Shown: positions 42,574 through 51,702 of the stretch, in pieces | Position numbering within the stretch: the stretch's first letter is position 1 | Layout: each line of letters begins with the position of its first letter | DNA from: JAEUNX01 sp034004685 | GTDB taxonomy: Bacteria > Pseudomonadota > Gammaproteobacteria > Burkholderiales > Rhodocyclaceae | Direction: 5' to 3' | Length of the DNA stretch: 64,000 nt | NCBI GenBank assembly: GCA_034004685.1 | Contig: JAVEWG010000015.1 | Coordinates: forward strand, 6,762 to 70,761 | The notes under the pieces: generated by a model | What the model saw: the letters and a program-made list of their open reading frames with translations, nothing else | The model's database searches: none | Told to the model about the DNA's origin: nothing | Position numbers and translations under genes: made by a program

Positions 42574-45468
42574 TTACCCGGCGTAGTCCTCCACCGGCAC
42601 GCAGGCGCAGAACAGGTGGCGGTCGCCGTAGACGTCGTCGATGCGATTCACGCTGGGCCAGAACTTGTTCTCCATCACCCAGGGCAGGGGGAAGGCCGCC
42701 TGGGTGCGGGAATAGGGGCGGTTCCATTCGCCCGCCAGGTCCGCCTGGGTGTGGGGGGCGTTCTTGAGGGGGTTGTCCTGGGCCGGCAGGGCCCCGTTTT
42801 CCACCGCCCGGATTTCTTCCCGGATGCTAATCATGGTGTCAATGAAGCGGTCCAGCTCCCCCTGGTCCTCGGACTCGGTGGGCTCCACCATGATGGTGCC
42901 GGGCACCGGGAAGGACATGGTGGGGGCATGGAATCCGTAATCCATCAGGCGCTTGGCGATGTCCACCTCGGTGATGCCGGTGGCGGCCTTGATGGGGCGG
43001 ATGTCCAGGATGCATTCGTGGGCCACCCGGCCCTGGCGGCCCATGTAGACCACCGGGTAATGCTCCGCCAGGCGGCGGGCCACGTAGTTGGCGTTGAGGA
43101 TGGCCACCTGGGTGGCCTTGGTGAGGCCGATGCCGCCCATCAGTTTGATGTACATCCAGGAGATGGGCAGGATGCTGGCCGAGCCGAAGGGGGCGGCGGA
43201 CACCGCGCCCTGGCCGGCGTTGCCCCGGCCTTCCGGGCCGGTGGGGGTCACCGGATGGTCCGCCATGAAGGGGGCCAGGTGGGCCTTCAGGCCGATGGGG
43301 CCCATGCCCGGCCCGCCGCCGCCGTGGGGAATGCAGAAGGTCTTGTGGAGGTTCATGTGGGACACGTCGGCGCCAATGCGGGCCGGCGCGGTGAGGCCCA
43401 CCTGGGCGTTGAGGTTGGCCCCGTCCAGGTACACCTGGCCGCCACAGGCGTGGATGAGGTCGCAGATCTCCTTCACCGCTTCCTCGAAGACCCCATGGGT
43501 GGAGGGGTAGGTGATCATCAGGCAGGACAGCCGGTCGGCATGCTGGGCAGCCTTGGCCTTGAGGTCGGCCACATCCACGTTGCCGTTGTCGTCGCAGTTG
43601 ACCACTACGACCTCCAGGCCGCACATCTGGGCGGTGGCCGGGTTGGTGCCGTGGGCGGACTTGGGGATCAGGCAGACGTCCCGGTGGCTCTGGCCGAGGC
43701 TCGCCTGGTAGCGGCGGATGGCCACCAGGCCGGCGTACTCCCCCTGGGCGCCGGAATTGGACTGCATGGAGATGGCGTCGAAGCCGGTGATGGCCTTCAG
43801 ATCCGCCGCCAGGCCATCGATCATTTCCAGGTAGCCGCGGGTCTGCTCCCGGGGAGCGAAGGGGTGGACGCGGGCGAACTGGGGCCAGGTGATGGGGATC
43901 ATCTCGCTGGTGGCGTTCAGCTTCATGGTGCACGAGCCCAGGGAGATCATGGAGTGGTCCATGGCCAGATCCCGGTTCTGGAGCTTCTTGAGGTAGCGCA
44001 GCATCTCGTGTTCGGTGTGATGGGTGTTGAACACCGGATGGGTCAGGATGGGGCTCTGGCGCAGCAGCCCGGCGGGAATGTTGCCGCCCCCGGCTGCGAC
44101 GGCGGCATCCAGGGCGGCCAGATCTGCGGTGACGCCGAAGGCCGCCAGCACCGCCGCCAGGTCTGCCGGGGTGGATGTCTCGTCGAAGGCCGCTCCCAGG
44201 GTGTCGGCGGATACCCGGCGCAAGTTGTAGCCGGCGGTTTGGGCCCCTTGGTAGATGGCCTCGGTGCGGTTGCCCGTGCGCACCTGCACCGTGTCGAAGA
44301 AGGCCCGGGCCACCAGCCCGAAGCCGGCTTGCTCCAGGGCCCGGGCGAAGATCGCCGCCAGCCGGTGGATGCGCCCGGCGATGGCCGCCAGGCGCGCTGG
44401 GCCGTGGTACACCGCGTACATGCCGGCGATGTTGGCCAGCAGCACCTGGGAGGTACAGATGTTGGAATTGGCCTTCTCCCGGCGGATGTGCTGTTCCCGG
44501 GTCTGGAGGGTCATGCGCAGCGCGGTCTTGCCCCGGGTGTCCTTGGAGACCCCGATGATCCGTCCCGGCATGGCGCGCACGTGGGCTTCCCGTGTGGCGA
44601 AGAAGGCGGCGTGGGGGCCGCCGAAACCCATAGGCACGCCAAAGCGCTGGGCCGAGCCCAGGGCGATGTCGGCGCCCATTTCGCCGGGAGATTTGAGCAG
44701 CACCAGGGCCATCAGGTCGGCGGCCACCGCCACCACCGTGCCTTGAGCCTTCAGGGCGGCGATGGTGCTGGAGAGGTCGGTGATCTCGCCCCGTTCGTTG
44801 GGGTACTGGAGCAGCGCCCCGAAAACCTCGTGCCGGGCGGCTTGCTCCGCCGGCCCCTGGATCAGTTCGAAGCCGAAATAGCCTGCCCGGGTTTTCACCA
44901 CGTCCAGGGTTTGAGGGAAACAGGCTTCATCCACAAAGAAGGCGCTGGATTTGGCTCGCGAGACCCGGCGGGCCATGGTCATGGCCTCGGCGGCGGCGGT
45001 GGCCTCGTCCAGCAGGGATGCGTTGGCCAGTTCCAGGCCGGTGAGGTCCATCACCATCTGCTGGTAGTTCAGCAGGGCCTCCAGGCGGCCCTGGGAGATT
45101 TCCGCCTGATAGGGGGTGTAGGCGGTGTACCAGCCCGGGTTTTCCAGCACGTTGCGCAGGATCACCGCCGGGGTGTGGGTGTCGTGGTAGCCCATCCCGA
45201 TCAGGGAACGCTTGATCACGTTCTTGTCGGCGATGGCGGCCAGGACCGCCAGGGCCTCCTGCTCCGGCAGGCCCGCCGGCAGGGCCAGGGGGGCGGGCAG
45301 GCGGATGGCCGCCGGCACGGTCTGGTCCATCAGGGCATCCAGGCTGGGGGCGCCGATGGCCGCCAGCATGGCGGCGATCTCGGTGGCGTTGGGGCCCAGG
45401 TGGCGGGACTGAAAGTCGTCCCCCAGGGAGAGGTCGGAGAGGGGGGCAGTGAGGGCGGAGGCAGTCAT
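42574..45468 (-). CDS. gcvP: Glycine dehydrogenase (decarboxylating), P protein
   Basis: A 964-residue PLP enzyme of normal length for the one-chain P protein. It strips CO2 from glycine and passes the aminomethyl group to GcvH. The PLP-lysine segment NLHKTFCIPHGGGGPGMGP lies near residue 709, with DGANLNAQVGLTAPARIGAD just before it. The N-terminal half has SLIGMGYHDTHTPAVILRNV. It is the last gene of the gcvT-gcvH-gcvP order and ends 7 bases from the convergent DnaJ-like gene. Confidence 0.96.
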   Translation of the reverse strand: MTASALTAPLSDLSLGDDFQSRHLGPNATEIAAMLAAIGAPSLDALMDQTVPAAIRLPAPLALPAGLPEQEALAVLAAIADKNVIKRSLIGMGYHDTHTPAVILRNVLENPGWYTAYTPYQAEISQGRLEALLNYQQMVMDLTGLELANASLLDEATAAAEAMTMARRVSRAKSSAFFVDEACFPQTLDVVKTRAGYFGFELIQGPAEQAARHEVFGALLQYPNERGEITDLSSTIAALKAQGTVVAVAADLMALVLLKSPGEMGADIALGSAQRFGVPMGFGGPHAAFFATREAHVRAMPGRIIGVSKDTRGKTALRMTLQTREQHIRREKANSNICTSQVLLANIAGMYAVYHGPARLAAIAGRIHRLAAIFARALEQAGFGLVARAFFDTVQVRTGNRTEAIYQGAQTAGYNLRRVSADTLGAAFDETSTPADLAAVLAAFGVTADLAALDAAVAAGGGNIPAGLLRQSPILTHPVFNTHHTEHEMLRYLKKLQNRDLAMDHSMISLGSCTMKLNATSEMIPITWPQFARVHPFAPREQTRGYLEMIDGLAADLKAITGFDAISMQSNSGAQGEYAGLVAIRRYQASLGQSHRDVCLIPKSAHGTNPATAQMCGLEVVVVNCDDNGNVDVADLKAKAAQHADRLSCLMITYPSTHGVFEEAVKEICDLIHACGGQVYLDGANLNAQVGLTAPARIGADVSHMNLHKTFCIPHGGGGPGMGPIGLKAHLAPFMADHPVTPTGPEGRGNAGQGAVSAAPFGSASILPISWMYIKLMGGIGLTKATQVAILNANYVARRLAEHYPVVYMGRQGRVAHECILDIRPIKAATGITEVDIAKRLMDYGFHAPTMSFPVPGTIMVEPTESEDQGELDRFIDTMISIREEIRAVENGALPAQDNPLKNAPHTQADLAGEWNRPYSRTQAAFPLPWVMENKFWPSVNRIDDVYGDRHLFCACVPVEDYAG

Positions 45469-45531
45469 GGCGGACTCAAAAACGGGTAGGGCGGAGGCGC
45501 CGGAGCGGGGCGCTATCCGCCAAGGGCGGGA

Positions 45532-45912
45532 TCAGGCGATTTCGGCGGCGTAGCCGGCGGCGTCCAGCAGGCTGGCCAGGTCGCCGGCATTGGCGGGCTT
45601 GAGCTTGAACAGCCAGGTGCCGTAGGGATCGCCGTTGATGGCTTCGGGGGCATCCACCGCGGCGCTGTTGGCGGCCAGCACTTCTCCGGCCACCGGAGCG
45701 TAGATGTCGGAGGCGGCCTTGACCGATTCGATCACCGCGCAGGACTCGCCGGCGGCCAGGCTGCGGCCGGCTTCCGGCAGCTCCAGGAAGACCACGTCCC
45801 CCAGAGCTTCCTGGGCATGGTCGGTGATGCCCACGGTGAGGGTGCCGTCGGCTTCCTGGCGGACCCATTCGTGGGAGGCGGCGTACTTGAGATCGGCGGG
45901 GATGTTGCTCAT
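45532..45912 (-). CDS. gcvH: Glycine cleavage system H protein
   Basis: A 126-residue lipoyl carrier. The lipoyl lysine is Lys65 in the motif IESVKAASDIYAPVAG. The N-terminal YAASHEWVRQEADGTLTVGIT is typical of H proteins. It shuttles the aminomethyl group between the P, T and L proteins. It lies 50 bases after gcvT. Confidence 0.96.
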   Translation of the reverse strand: MSNIPADLKYAASHEWVRQEADGTLTVGITDHAQEALGDVVFLELPEAGRSLAAGESCAVIESVKAASDIYAPVAGEVLAANSAAVDAPEAINGDPYGTWLFKLKPANAGDLASLLDAAGYAAEIA

Positions 45913-45961
45913 GGCTAGGACTCCGGTTGGGTTTTTGGGTATTGACTGAACGGGGCGGGGC

Positions 45962-47044
45962 TCAGGCCAAGGCCTGGCCGTTGCGGACGAAGGGCAGCTT
46001 GACCACCCGGGCGGCCAGGCGCTTGCCCCGCACCTCCACCTCCACCTGGTCGCCGGGGGCGGCTTCCAGGGGCAGGCGGGCGAAAGCGATGGATTGCTCC
46101 AGGGTCGGGGAGAAGCTGCCGCTGGTGGTTTCCCCTTCGCCCTGCTGGGTGAAGACCTTCATGTGGGCGCGCAGCACGCCCTTGTCCAGCAGGATGAGGC
46201 CGAGCTGGCGGGTCCGGGCGGGCTGGGCGGCCAGGGCCGATCGGCCCACGAAGTCCCGGGATTCGTCCCGCAGATCCACGGTCCAGGCCAGGCCGGCGTC
46301 CAGGGGGGAGACAGTCTCGTCCATGTCCTGGCCGTAGAGATTCATGCCCGCTTCCAGGCGCAGGGTGTCCCGGGCCCCCAGGCCGCAGGGGGTGACCCCG
46401 GCATCGGCCAGGGCTTGCCACAGTTCGGGGGCGCGGGTGGCGGGCAGGGTGATCTCGAAGCCATCCTCCCCGGTGTAGCCGGTGCGGGCGATCATCAGGT
46501 CGCCGAATTCGGCTGCCTCGAAGGGTTTGAGTTGGGCGCTGGCGGCTTCCGAGCCGGGCAGGGCGGCCCAGGTCCTGGCCCGGGCCCGGGGGCCCTGGAC
46601 GGCGATCATGGCCAGATCCCGGCGGGATTCCAGGGTGAGGTTGGCCCCCTGGCGGGCGATCTGCTTGCGCATCCAGGCCAGGTCCTTGTCGGCGGTGCCG
46701 GCGTTCACAACGATGCGATAGCGGGTGGAGCTGAAGAAATAGACGATCAGGTCGTCGATGACCCCCCCCTGGGGGTTGAGCATGCAGCTGTAGAGGGCCT
46801 TGCCCGGGGTGGTGAGGCGGGCCACGTCGTTGGCCAGGAGATGGCGCAGGAAGGCTTGCGAGTCGGCGCCGGAGAGATCCAGGGCGAGCATGTGGGAGAC
46901 GTCGAACATCCCGGCATCCCGGCGCACGGCGTGGTGTTCGCTGATCTGGGAGCCGTAGTTCACCGGCATGTCCCAGCCGGCGAAATCCACCATGCGGGCG
47001 CCGGCGGCAAGGTGGGTGGCGTGAAGGGGCGTTTGTTTGGCCAT
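45962..47044 (-). CDS. gcvT: Glycine cleavage system T protein (aminomethyltransferase)
   Basis: A 360-residue protein that moves the C1 unit onto tetrahydrofolate. It starts MAKQTPLHATHLAAGARMVDFAGWDMPVNYGSQ, with FDVSHMLALDLSGADS soon after and GYTGEDGFEITLPA in the middle, all conserved in T proteins. The C-terminal domain has KPFVRNGQALA-like tail sequence. The ATG has a TTGGAG ribosome site and lies just downstream of the glycine riboswitch. Confidence 0.95.
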   Translation of the reverse strand: MAKQTPLHATHLAAGARMVDFAGWDMPVNYGSQISEHHAVRRDAGMFDVSHMLALDLSGADSQAFLRHLLANDVARLTTPGKALYSCMLNPQGGVIDDLIVYFFSSTRYRIVVNAGTADKDLAWMRKQIARQGANLTLESRRDLAMIAVQGPRARARTWAALPGSEAASAQLKPFEAAEFGDLMIARTGYTGEDGFEITLPATRAPELWQALADAGVTPCGLGARDTLRLEAGMNLYGQDMDETVSPLDAGLAWTVDLRDESRDFVGRSALAAQPARTRQLGLILLDKGVLRAHMKVFTQQGEGETTSGSFSPTLEQSIAFARLPLEAAPGDQVEVEVRGKRLAARVVKLPFVRNGQALA

Positions 47045-47075
47045 GGGGGCTCCAAGTTTGTGAGGTCATGAAAAC

Positions 47076-47125
47076 AAAAAGGGCCGATCACAACCACGCC
47101 TTCCCGGCGTGCCTGCCTCGGCCCC
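47076..47125 (-). terminator. Expression-platform terminator of the glycine riboswitch
   Basis: The 7-base pair GGGCCGA/TCGGCCC (47081-47087 against 47118-47124) encloses an inner CACGCC/GGCGTG hairpin and is followed on the minus strand by CTTTTTG. It is well placed to stop transcription when glycine is low. Confidence 0.75.
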
Positions 47126-47305
47126 ATCTGTCCCTTGTACCTGAGAGATTACGGCGTTTGCGCCGGGTGCCCCTTCGGTGGATACCCAGCTAACAAGCGG
47201 GTATCGCTCTCCAGATTCTTGATGCCCGTGCGGTCCGTTTGCCTGAGCGGTTCCGGGGGTTGCGCCTTCGGCGGCTTGGCGATGCAAGCACTCTCCCACA
47301 CGACC
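47126..47305 (-). promoter_or_regulatory. Tandem glycine riboswitch upstream of gcvT
   Basis: On the minus strand, two aptamers follow each other. Aptamer 1 shows GGGAGAGTGC, CGCCGAAGGCGCAACC, and CTCAGGCAAACGGACCGC. Aptamer 2 shows TGGAGAGCGATACC, CCACCGAAGGGGCA, CTCTCAGGTACAAGGGACAG. These are the conserved cores of cooperative glycine aptamers. It should turn on gcvT-gcvH-gcvP when glycine is high. Confidence 0.95.
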
Positions 47306-47396
47306 GGCGGAAAGTACCATCGCCCCGGGGGCGGCGGCAAGGGGCCCAGCAAGGTCTGCTAGACTTTCCTGCCGTACTGCAACATGGAATCGCCCC

Positions 47397-48272
47397 ATGC
47401 TTCCCTCCCGGAGTTCCTTCCTGCCGATACGCGGTTTGCGCTACCACGTGCGGGAGTGGGGCGCGCCGGAGGCGCCCTTGGTGGTGGTGCTCCATGGCTG
47501 GCTGGATGCGTCCGCCACCTTCCAGTTCGTGGCCGATGTCCTCGCCCGGACTTGTCGCGTGGTGGCGCCGGACTGGCGGGGCTTTGGCCTCAGCGAGGGG
47601 CAGGGGGATACCTATTGGCTGCCCAACTATCTGGGGGATCTGGATGCTCTGCTGCGGGCACTTTCCCCCGATGCGCCGGTCAATCTGGCAGGGCACAGCA
47701 TGGGGGGCAACATGGCGCTCCTGTATGCCGGCGTGCGGCCCGAGCGGGTGCGCCGGCTAGCGGCCCTGGATGCCTTCGGCCTGGTGACCGCGCCACCCGA
47801 GGAAGCCCCCGGGCGCCTGACCGGCTGGCTCGATGAACTGGCCGCGGCGCCAAGAACCCCGTCCTACCCGGATCGAGCCACCCTGGCGAGCCGCTTCATG
47901 CGCGCCAATCCGCGCCTGGAGGCCGGGCAAGCCGCCTTCCTGGCGGAACATCTGGGGGTTGCCGATGGGCAGGGGGGAATCCGGCTGGCGGCGGATCCCG
48001 CCCATTGGCGGGTCAATCCGGTGCTCTATCGGCGGGAGGAGGCGATGGCCTGCTGGCGCCAGGTCACGGCCCCGACCCTGTGGATCAGTCCGGAAAATCC
48101 GGCCGCCCGCCTCCGTTTCGGGGTGACCGACGCCCTCCATGATGCAGGCAAGGCCTGCTTCCGGACTTTTCGGGAGGTGCTGGTGGCCGACGCGGGCCAT
48201 AACCTGCACCATGATCAGCCCGGGCAGGTGGCCCGGATCCTGGAGGAATTCTTCCTGGCGGAACAGCCATGA
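47397..48272 (+). CDS. Alpha/beta hydrolase family protein
   Basis: A 291-residue hydrolase with the nucleophile elbow NLAGHSMGGNMALLYAG, the oxyanion region VLHGWLDASATFQFV, and a late His in DAGHNLHHDQPGQVARI. The cap-domain segment is variable; the substrate is unknown. Its stop overlaps the next start by 4 bases. It is divergent from the gcv cluster, with the ~350-base gap shared. Confidence 0.88.
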   Translation: MLPSRSSFLPIRGLRYHVREWGAPEAPLVVVLHGWLDASATFQFVADVLARTCRVVAPDWRGFGLSEGQGDTYWLPNYLGDLDALLRALSPDAPVNLAGHSMGGNMALLYAGVRPERVRRLAALDAFGLVTAPPEEAPGRLTGWLDELAAAPRTPSYPDRATLASRFMRANPRLEAGQAAFLAEHLGVADGQGGIRLAADPAHWRVNPVLYRREEAMACWRQVTAPTLWISPENPAARLRFGVTDALHDAGKACFRTFREVLVADAGHNLHHDQPGQVARILEEFFLAEQP

Positions 48273-49111
48273 ATGCCTTGAACGCCGATCTCCACTGCCA
48301 CTCCACCGCTTCCGATGGCCTGTTGGCCCCGGCGGCGCTGGTGGCCCGGGCGGCAGCCAACGGGGTGGATCTGCTGGCCCTGACCGATCACGACGAACTG
48401 GCCGGGGTGGCCGAGGCCGCCGCCGCGGCCCGGTCGGCGGGGATTGGCTTCCTGGGAGGGGTGGAGGTCTCGGTGAGCTGGGGGGATGACCAGACGGTGC
48501 ACATCATCGGCCTGGGGGTGGATCCGGCCGCTCCGGATCTGGCTGGCGGGTTGGCGAAGGTCCGCGCCGGGCGGGACGGCCGGGCGGCCCGCATGGCGTC
48601 GGAACTGGAGCGCATCGGATTCCATGGTGCTCTGGCGGGGGCGCTGCGCCACGCTGGCAATCCGCGGCTGGTGAGCCGTTCCCACTTCGCCCGCTTTCTG
48701 GTGGAAGCGGGGGCGAGCCGGACGGTCCATGAGGTTTTTGACCATTTCCTGGCCCGGGGCAAGCCCGGTTATGTGAGCCACCAGTGGGCCAGCCTGGCCG
48801 AGGCGGTAGGCTGGATCCGGGCCGCCGGCGGCCTGGCGGTGATTGCCCATCCATGCCGCTACCGCCTGTCCGATGCCCAGCGAGAGCAGCTCTATGGCGC
48901 CTTCCGGGACCTGGGAGGCGAGGGCCTGGAGGTGGTCAGCGGCGCCGGATTCCCGGATGATGTCCTGGCCGCAGCGCGGGCGGCTCGCCGTTTCGGCTTC
49001 CTGGCCTCCCGGGCGTCGGACTTCCATGGCCCCGAGGAAAGCCCCGTGGACCTGGGCCGGGCGCCGCACCTGCCCGCTGATCTGGTGCCGGTGTGGTCCC
49101 GGCTGATTTGA
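48269..49111 (+). CDS. rnm: PHP-domain phosphoesterase, RNase AM/TrpH-like
   Basis: A 280-residue PHP-fold phosphoesterase beginning NALNADLHCHSTASDGLLAPA, with ALTDHDELAGVAEA, AHPCRYRLSDAQREQLYGAF, and a final DFHGPEESPVDLGRAP. These metal-binding His/Asp residues are those of YciV/TrpH (Rnm), which cleaves 3',5'-bisnucleotides and RNA 5' ends. The next gene, yciO, is also its neighbour in E. coli, which supports the assignment. Confidence 0.85.
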   Translation: MNALNADLHCHSTASDGLLAPAALVARAAANGVDLLALTDHDELAGVAEAAAAARSAGIGFLGGVEVSVSWGDDQTVHIIGLGVDPAAPDLAGGLAKVRAGRDGRAARMASELERIGFHGALAGALRHAGNPRLVSRSHFARFLVEAGASRTVHEVFDHFLARGKPGYVSHQWASLAEAVGWIRAAGGLAVIAHPCRYRLSDAQREQLYGAFRDLGGEGLEVVSGAGFPDDVLAAARAARRFGFLASRASDFHGPEESPVDLGRAPHLPADLVPVWSRLI

Positions 49112-49141
49112 ATCGACTTCAATCCTTATCGACCTGTTCCC

Positions 49142-49771
49142 ATGGCCCAGTTCTTTTCCCTCCATCCCGACCATCCCCAGCCCCGGCTGATCCGCCAGGC
49201 GGCGGAAATCATGCACGCCGGCGGCCTGGTGGCCTTTCCCACCGATTCGGCCTATGCCCTGGGGGGCGTGACCGGGGACGCCCGCCTGCTGGACCGCATC
49301 CGCCGCATCCGGGGGGTGGACGAGCGCCACCACTTCACCCTGATGTGCCGGGATCTTTCGGAGATCGCCATTTACGCCCGGGTGGACAACAGCCAGTACC
49401 GGCTCCTCAAGGCCCTGACCCCAGGGCCCTACACCTTCATCCTGGAAGGCACCAAGGAACTGCCCCGGCGCCTTCTCCATCCCAAGCGCAAGACCATCGG
49501 CCTGCGGGTGCCGGATCATCCGGTGGTGACGGCCCTGCTGGCGGAACTGGGGGAACCGATCCTCACCTCCACCCTGCTCCTGCCGGAGGAGCCCCATCCC
49601 CTCACGGATCCGGAGGACATCCGGGAGCGACTGGAAAAACAGCTGGATCTGGTAATCGAGGCCGGCCCCTGCGGCGCCGAGGCCACCACCGTGGTGGATC
49701 TGTCCTCCGGGGCGCCGGTCCTGGTGCGGGCTGGGCGCGGCCCCCTGGGCCCCCTGGGTCTGGAAGACTGA
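49142..49771 (+). CDS. yciO: YciO-type Sua5/YrdC-domain protein
   Basis: A 209-residue protein with the Sua5/YrdC fold. The opening MAQFFSLHPDHPQPRLIRQA and YALGG, the CRDLSEIAIYARVDN-like block and EGTKELPRRLLHPKRKTIGLRVP are nearly the sequence of YciO. It belongs to the threonylcarbamoyl-AMP synthase superfamily, but YciO is a side branch that is not the main TsaC. It follows the Rnm-like gene by 30 bases. Confidence 0.9.
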   Translation: MAQFFSLHPDHPQPRLIRQAAEIMHAGGLVAFPTDSAYALGGVTGDARLLDRIRRIRGVDERHHFTLMCRDLSEIAIYARVDNSQYRLLKALTPGPYTFILEGTKELPRRLLHPKRKTIGLRVPDHPVVTALLAELGEPILTSTLLLPEEPHPLTDPEDIRERLEKQLDLVIEAGPCGAEATTVVDLSSGAPVLVRAGRGPLGPLGLED

Positions 49772-49815
49772 GCGGAGAGGGGCCGCCCCGGCCCCTCTGG
49801 TAGAATCCTCGCCCC

Positions 49816-50475
49816 ATGGACGCCTTCGTCACTACCCTGACCATCTGGGCCTTGCCGGTGATCTTCGCCATCACCCTGCACGAGGCCGCCCACGGCTATG
49901 CCGCCCGCCACTTCGGGGATCCCACCGCCGACCAGGCCGGCCGCATCAGCCTCAATCCCCTGCGCCATATTGATCCGGTGGGTACCCTGCTGGTGCCCGG
50001 CCTGATCCTGGCGGTAAGCGCCCTGGCCGGTGCCGGCGGGATGCTGTTCGGTTGGGCCAAGCCGGTGCCAGTGAATTTCAGCCGTCTGCGCCATCCCAAG
50101 GCAGACATGCTGTGGGTGGCCGCCGCCGGGCCCGGCGCCAACCTGGCCATGGCCCTGGGCTGGGCCCTGCTGCTGCGCCTGGCGATGGGCTTGCCGGAGA
50201 GCGACTACACCGTGCCCATGATGCGGATGGCCGATGCGGGCGTCCAGATCAACGGCATCCTGATGCTCCTGAACCTGCTGCCCCTGCCGCCCCTGGACGG
50301 AGGGCGGATCATGGTGAGCCTCCTGCCTCACCGGGCGGCCTGGAACTTTGCCCGGCTGGAACCCTATGGCTTCCCGATCTTGCTCCTCTTGCTCTTTACC
50401 GGCATTCTCGGGGCCATTCTGGGGCCCCTGCTGGCCCTTTTTCGTTATTTCATTGCCTTGCTCATCGGACTCTGA
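49816..50475 (+). CDS. Site-2 protease family metalloprotease (M50)
   Basis: A 219-residue polytopic membrane protease. Zinc ligands are in HEAAH (22-26) at the first membrane helix and in the later NLLPLPPLDGGRIMVSL motif, whose Asp completes the site. It has no PDZ domain, like the small S2P proteins of the YwhC type. Substrate unknown. ATG is 44 bases after yciO. Confidence 0.88.
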   Translation: MDAFVTTLTIWALPVIFAITLHEAAHGYAARHFGDPTADQAGRISLNPLRHIDPVGTLLVPGLILAVSALAGAGGMLFGWAKPVPVNFSRLRHPKADMLWVAAAGPGANLAMALGWALLLRLAMGLPESDYTVPMMRMADAGVQINGILMLLNLLPLPPLDGGRIMVSLLPHRAAWNFARLEPYGFPILLLLLFTGILGAILGPLLALFRYFIALLIGL

Positions 50476-50483
50476 GTCTTTCC

Positions 50484-51683
50484 ATGCACGCTGAACGTGT
50501 TCTCTCCGGCATGCGGCCCACCGGCCGCCTGCACTTGGGCCATTACCATGGTGTCCTCAAGAACTGGGTCAAGCTCCAGGACGAATATCCCTGTCTGTTC
50601 TTCGTGGCAGACTGGCATGCCCTGACCACGACCTACGACGATCCCACGGTGATCCATGATAGCGTGTGGGACATGCTGGTGGACTGGCTGGCCGCCGGGG
50701 TGGATCCGGCCAAGGCGACCCTCTTCATCCAGTCCAGGGTGCCGGCCCACGCCGAACTCCACCTGCTGCTGTCCATGTCCACCCCCCTGGGCTGGCTGGA
50801 GCGGGTGCCCACCTATAAGGACCAGCAGGAAAAGCTTTCCCACAAGGATCTGACCACCTACGGCTTTCTGGGTTATCCCTTGCTCATGAGCGCGGACATC
50901 CTGATCTATCGGGCCGACAAGGTGCCGGTGGGAGAAGATCAGTTGCCCCACGTGGAGTTCACCCGGGAGCTGGCCCGGCGCTTCAACCATCTTTACGGCC
51001 GGGAACCTGGCCACGAGGAAAAGGCCAGGGCAGCCGCCAGGAAACTGGGGGGCAAGCGTACCCGGCTCTACGAGGAGCTGCGGGTGCGCTTCCAGCAGGA
51101 CGGGGACGCCGCCGCCCTGGAGGAGGCCCGGGCCCTGATCGCCGCCTCCCAGAGCCTCTCCGTCGACGACCGGGAGCGCCTGGTGGGCTATCTGGAAGGC
51201 ACCGGCAAGGCGATCCTGGTGGAGCCCCGGGCTCTGCTGACGGAAGCCAGCAAGACCCCCGGCCTGGATGGCCAGAAGATGTCCAAGAGTTACAACAACA
51301 CCATCTTCCTGCGGGAAGAGGCGGACTCCATCACCAAGAAGATCCGCACCATGCAGACCGATCCGGCCCGGGTGCGGCGCACCGACCCGGGAGATCCGGA
51401 GCGCTGCCCGGTGTGGCAGTTCCACCTGATCTACTCCGATGACGGTACCCGCCAGTGGGTGCGCCAGGGCTGCACCAGTGCCGGCATCGGCTGCCTGGAC
51501 TGCAAGCAGCCGGTGCTCGACGCGGTGCTTCAGGAACAGGCTGCCATGCGGGAGCGGGCCCAGCCCTACCTAGAAGACCCGAGCCGTTTGCGGGCGATCA
51601 TGGAAGAGGGCTGCCAGCGGGCGCGGGATCTGGCGGACCAGACCATGACGGAAGTGCGGGCCGCCATGGGCCTCAACTATTGA
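50484..51683 (+). CDS. trpS: Tryptophanyl-tRNA synthetase
   Basis: A 399-residue class I synthetase charging tRNA-Trp. The N-terminal SGMRPTGRLHLGHYHGVLKNW carries the HIGH-like signature; GQKMSKSYNNTIFL is the KMSKS loop. The central insert of about 60 residues (ARKLGGKRTRLYEELRVRFQQ) makes it longer than E. coli TrpS. It starts 9 bases after the protease stop. Confidence 0.95.
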   Translation: MHAERVLSGMRPTGRLHLGHYHGVLKNWVKLQDEYPCLFFVADWHALTTTYDDPTVIHDSVWDMLVDWLAAGVDPAKATLFIQSRVPAHAELHLLLSMSTPLGWLERVPTYKDQQEKLSHKDLTTYGFLGYPLLMSADILIYRADKVPVGEDQLPHVEFTRELARRFNHLYGREPGHEEKARAAARKLGGKRTRLYEELRVRFQQDGDAAALEEARALIAASQSLSVDDRERLVGYLEGTGKAILVEPRALLTEASKTPGLDGQKMSKSYNNTIFLREEADSITKKIRTMQTDPARVRRTDPGDPERCPVWQFHLIYSDDGTRQWVRQGCTSAGIGCLDCKQPVLDAVLQEQAAMRERAQPYLEDPSRLRAIMEEGCQRARDLADQTMTEVRAAMGLNY

Positions 51684-51702
51684 ATCCTCCTTGAGTGTCT
51701 GA

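Noticed and set aside
42460..45489. A 1009-codon + strand frame opposite gcvP
   Set aside because: It is antisense to a gcvP with every conserved motif, and its composition is that of a shadow frame.
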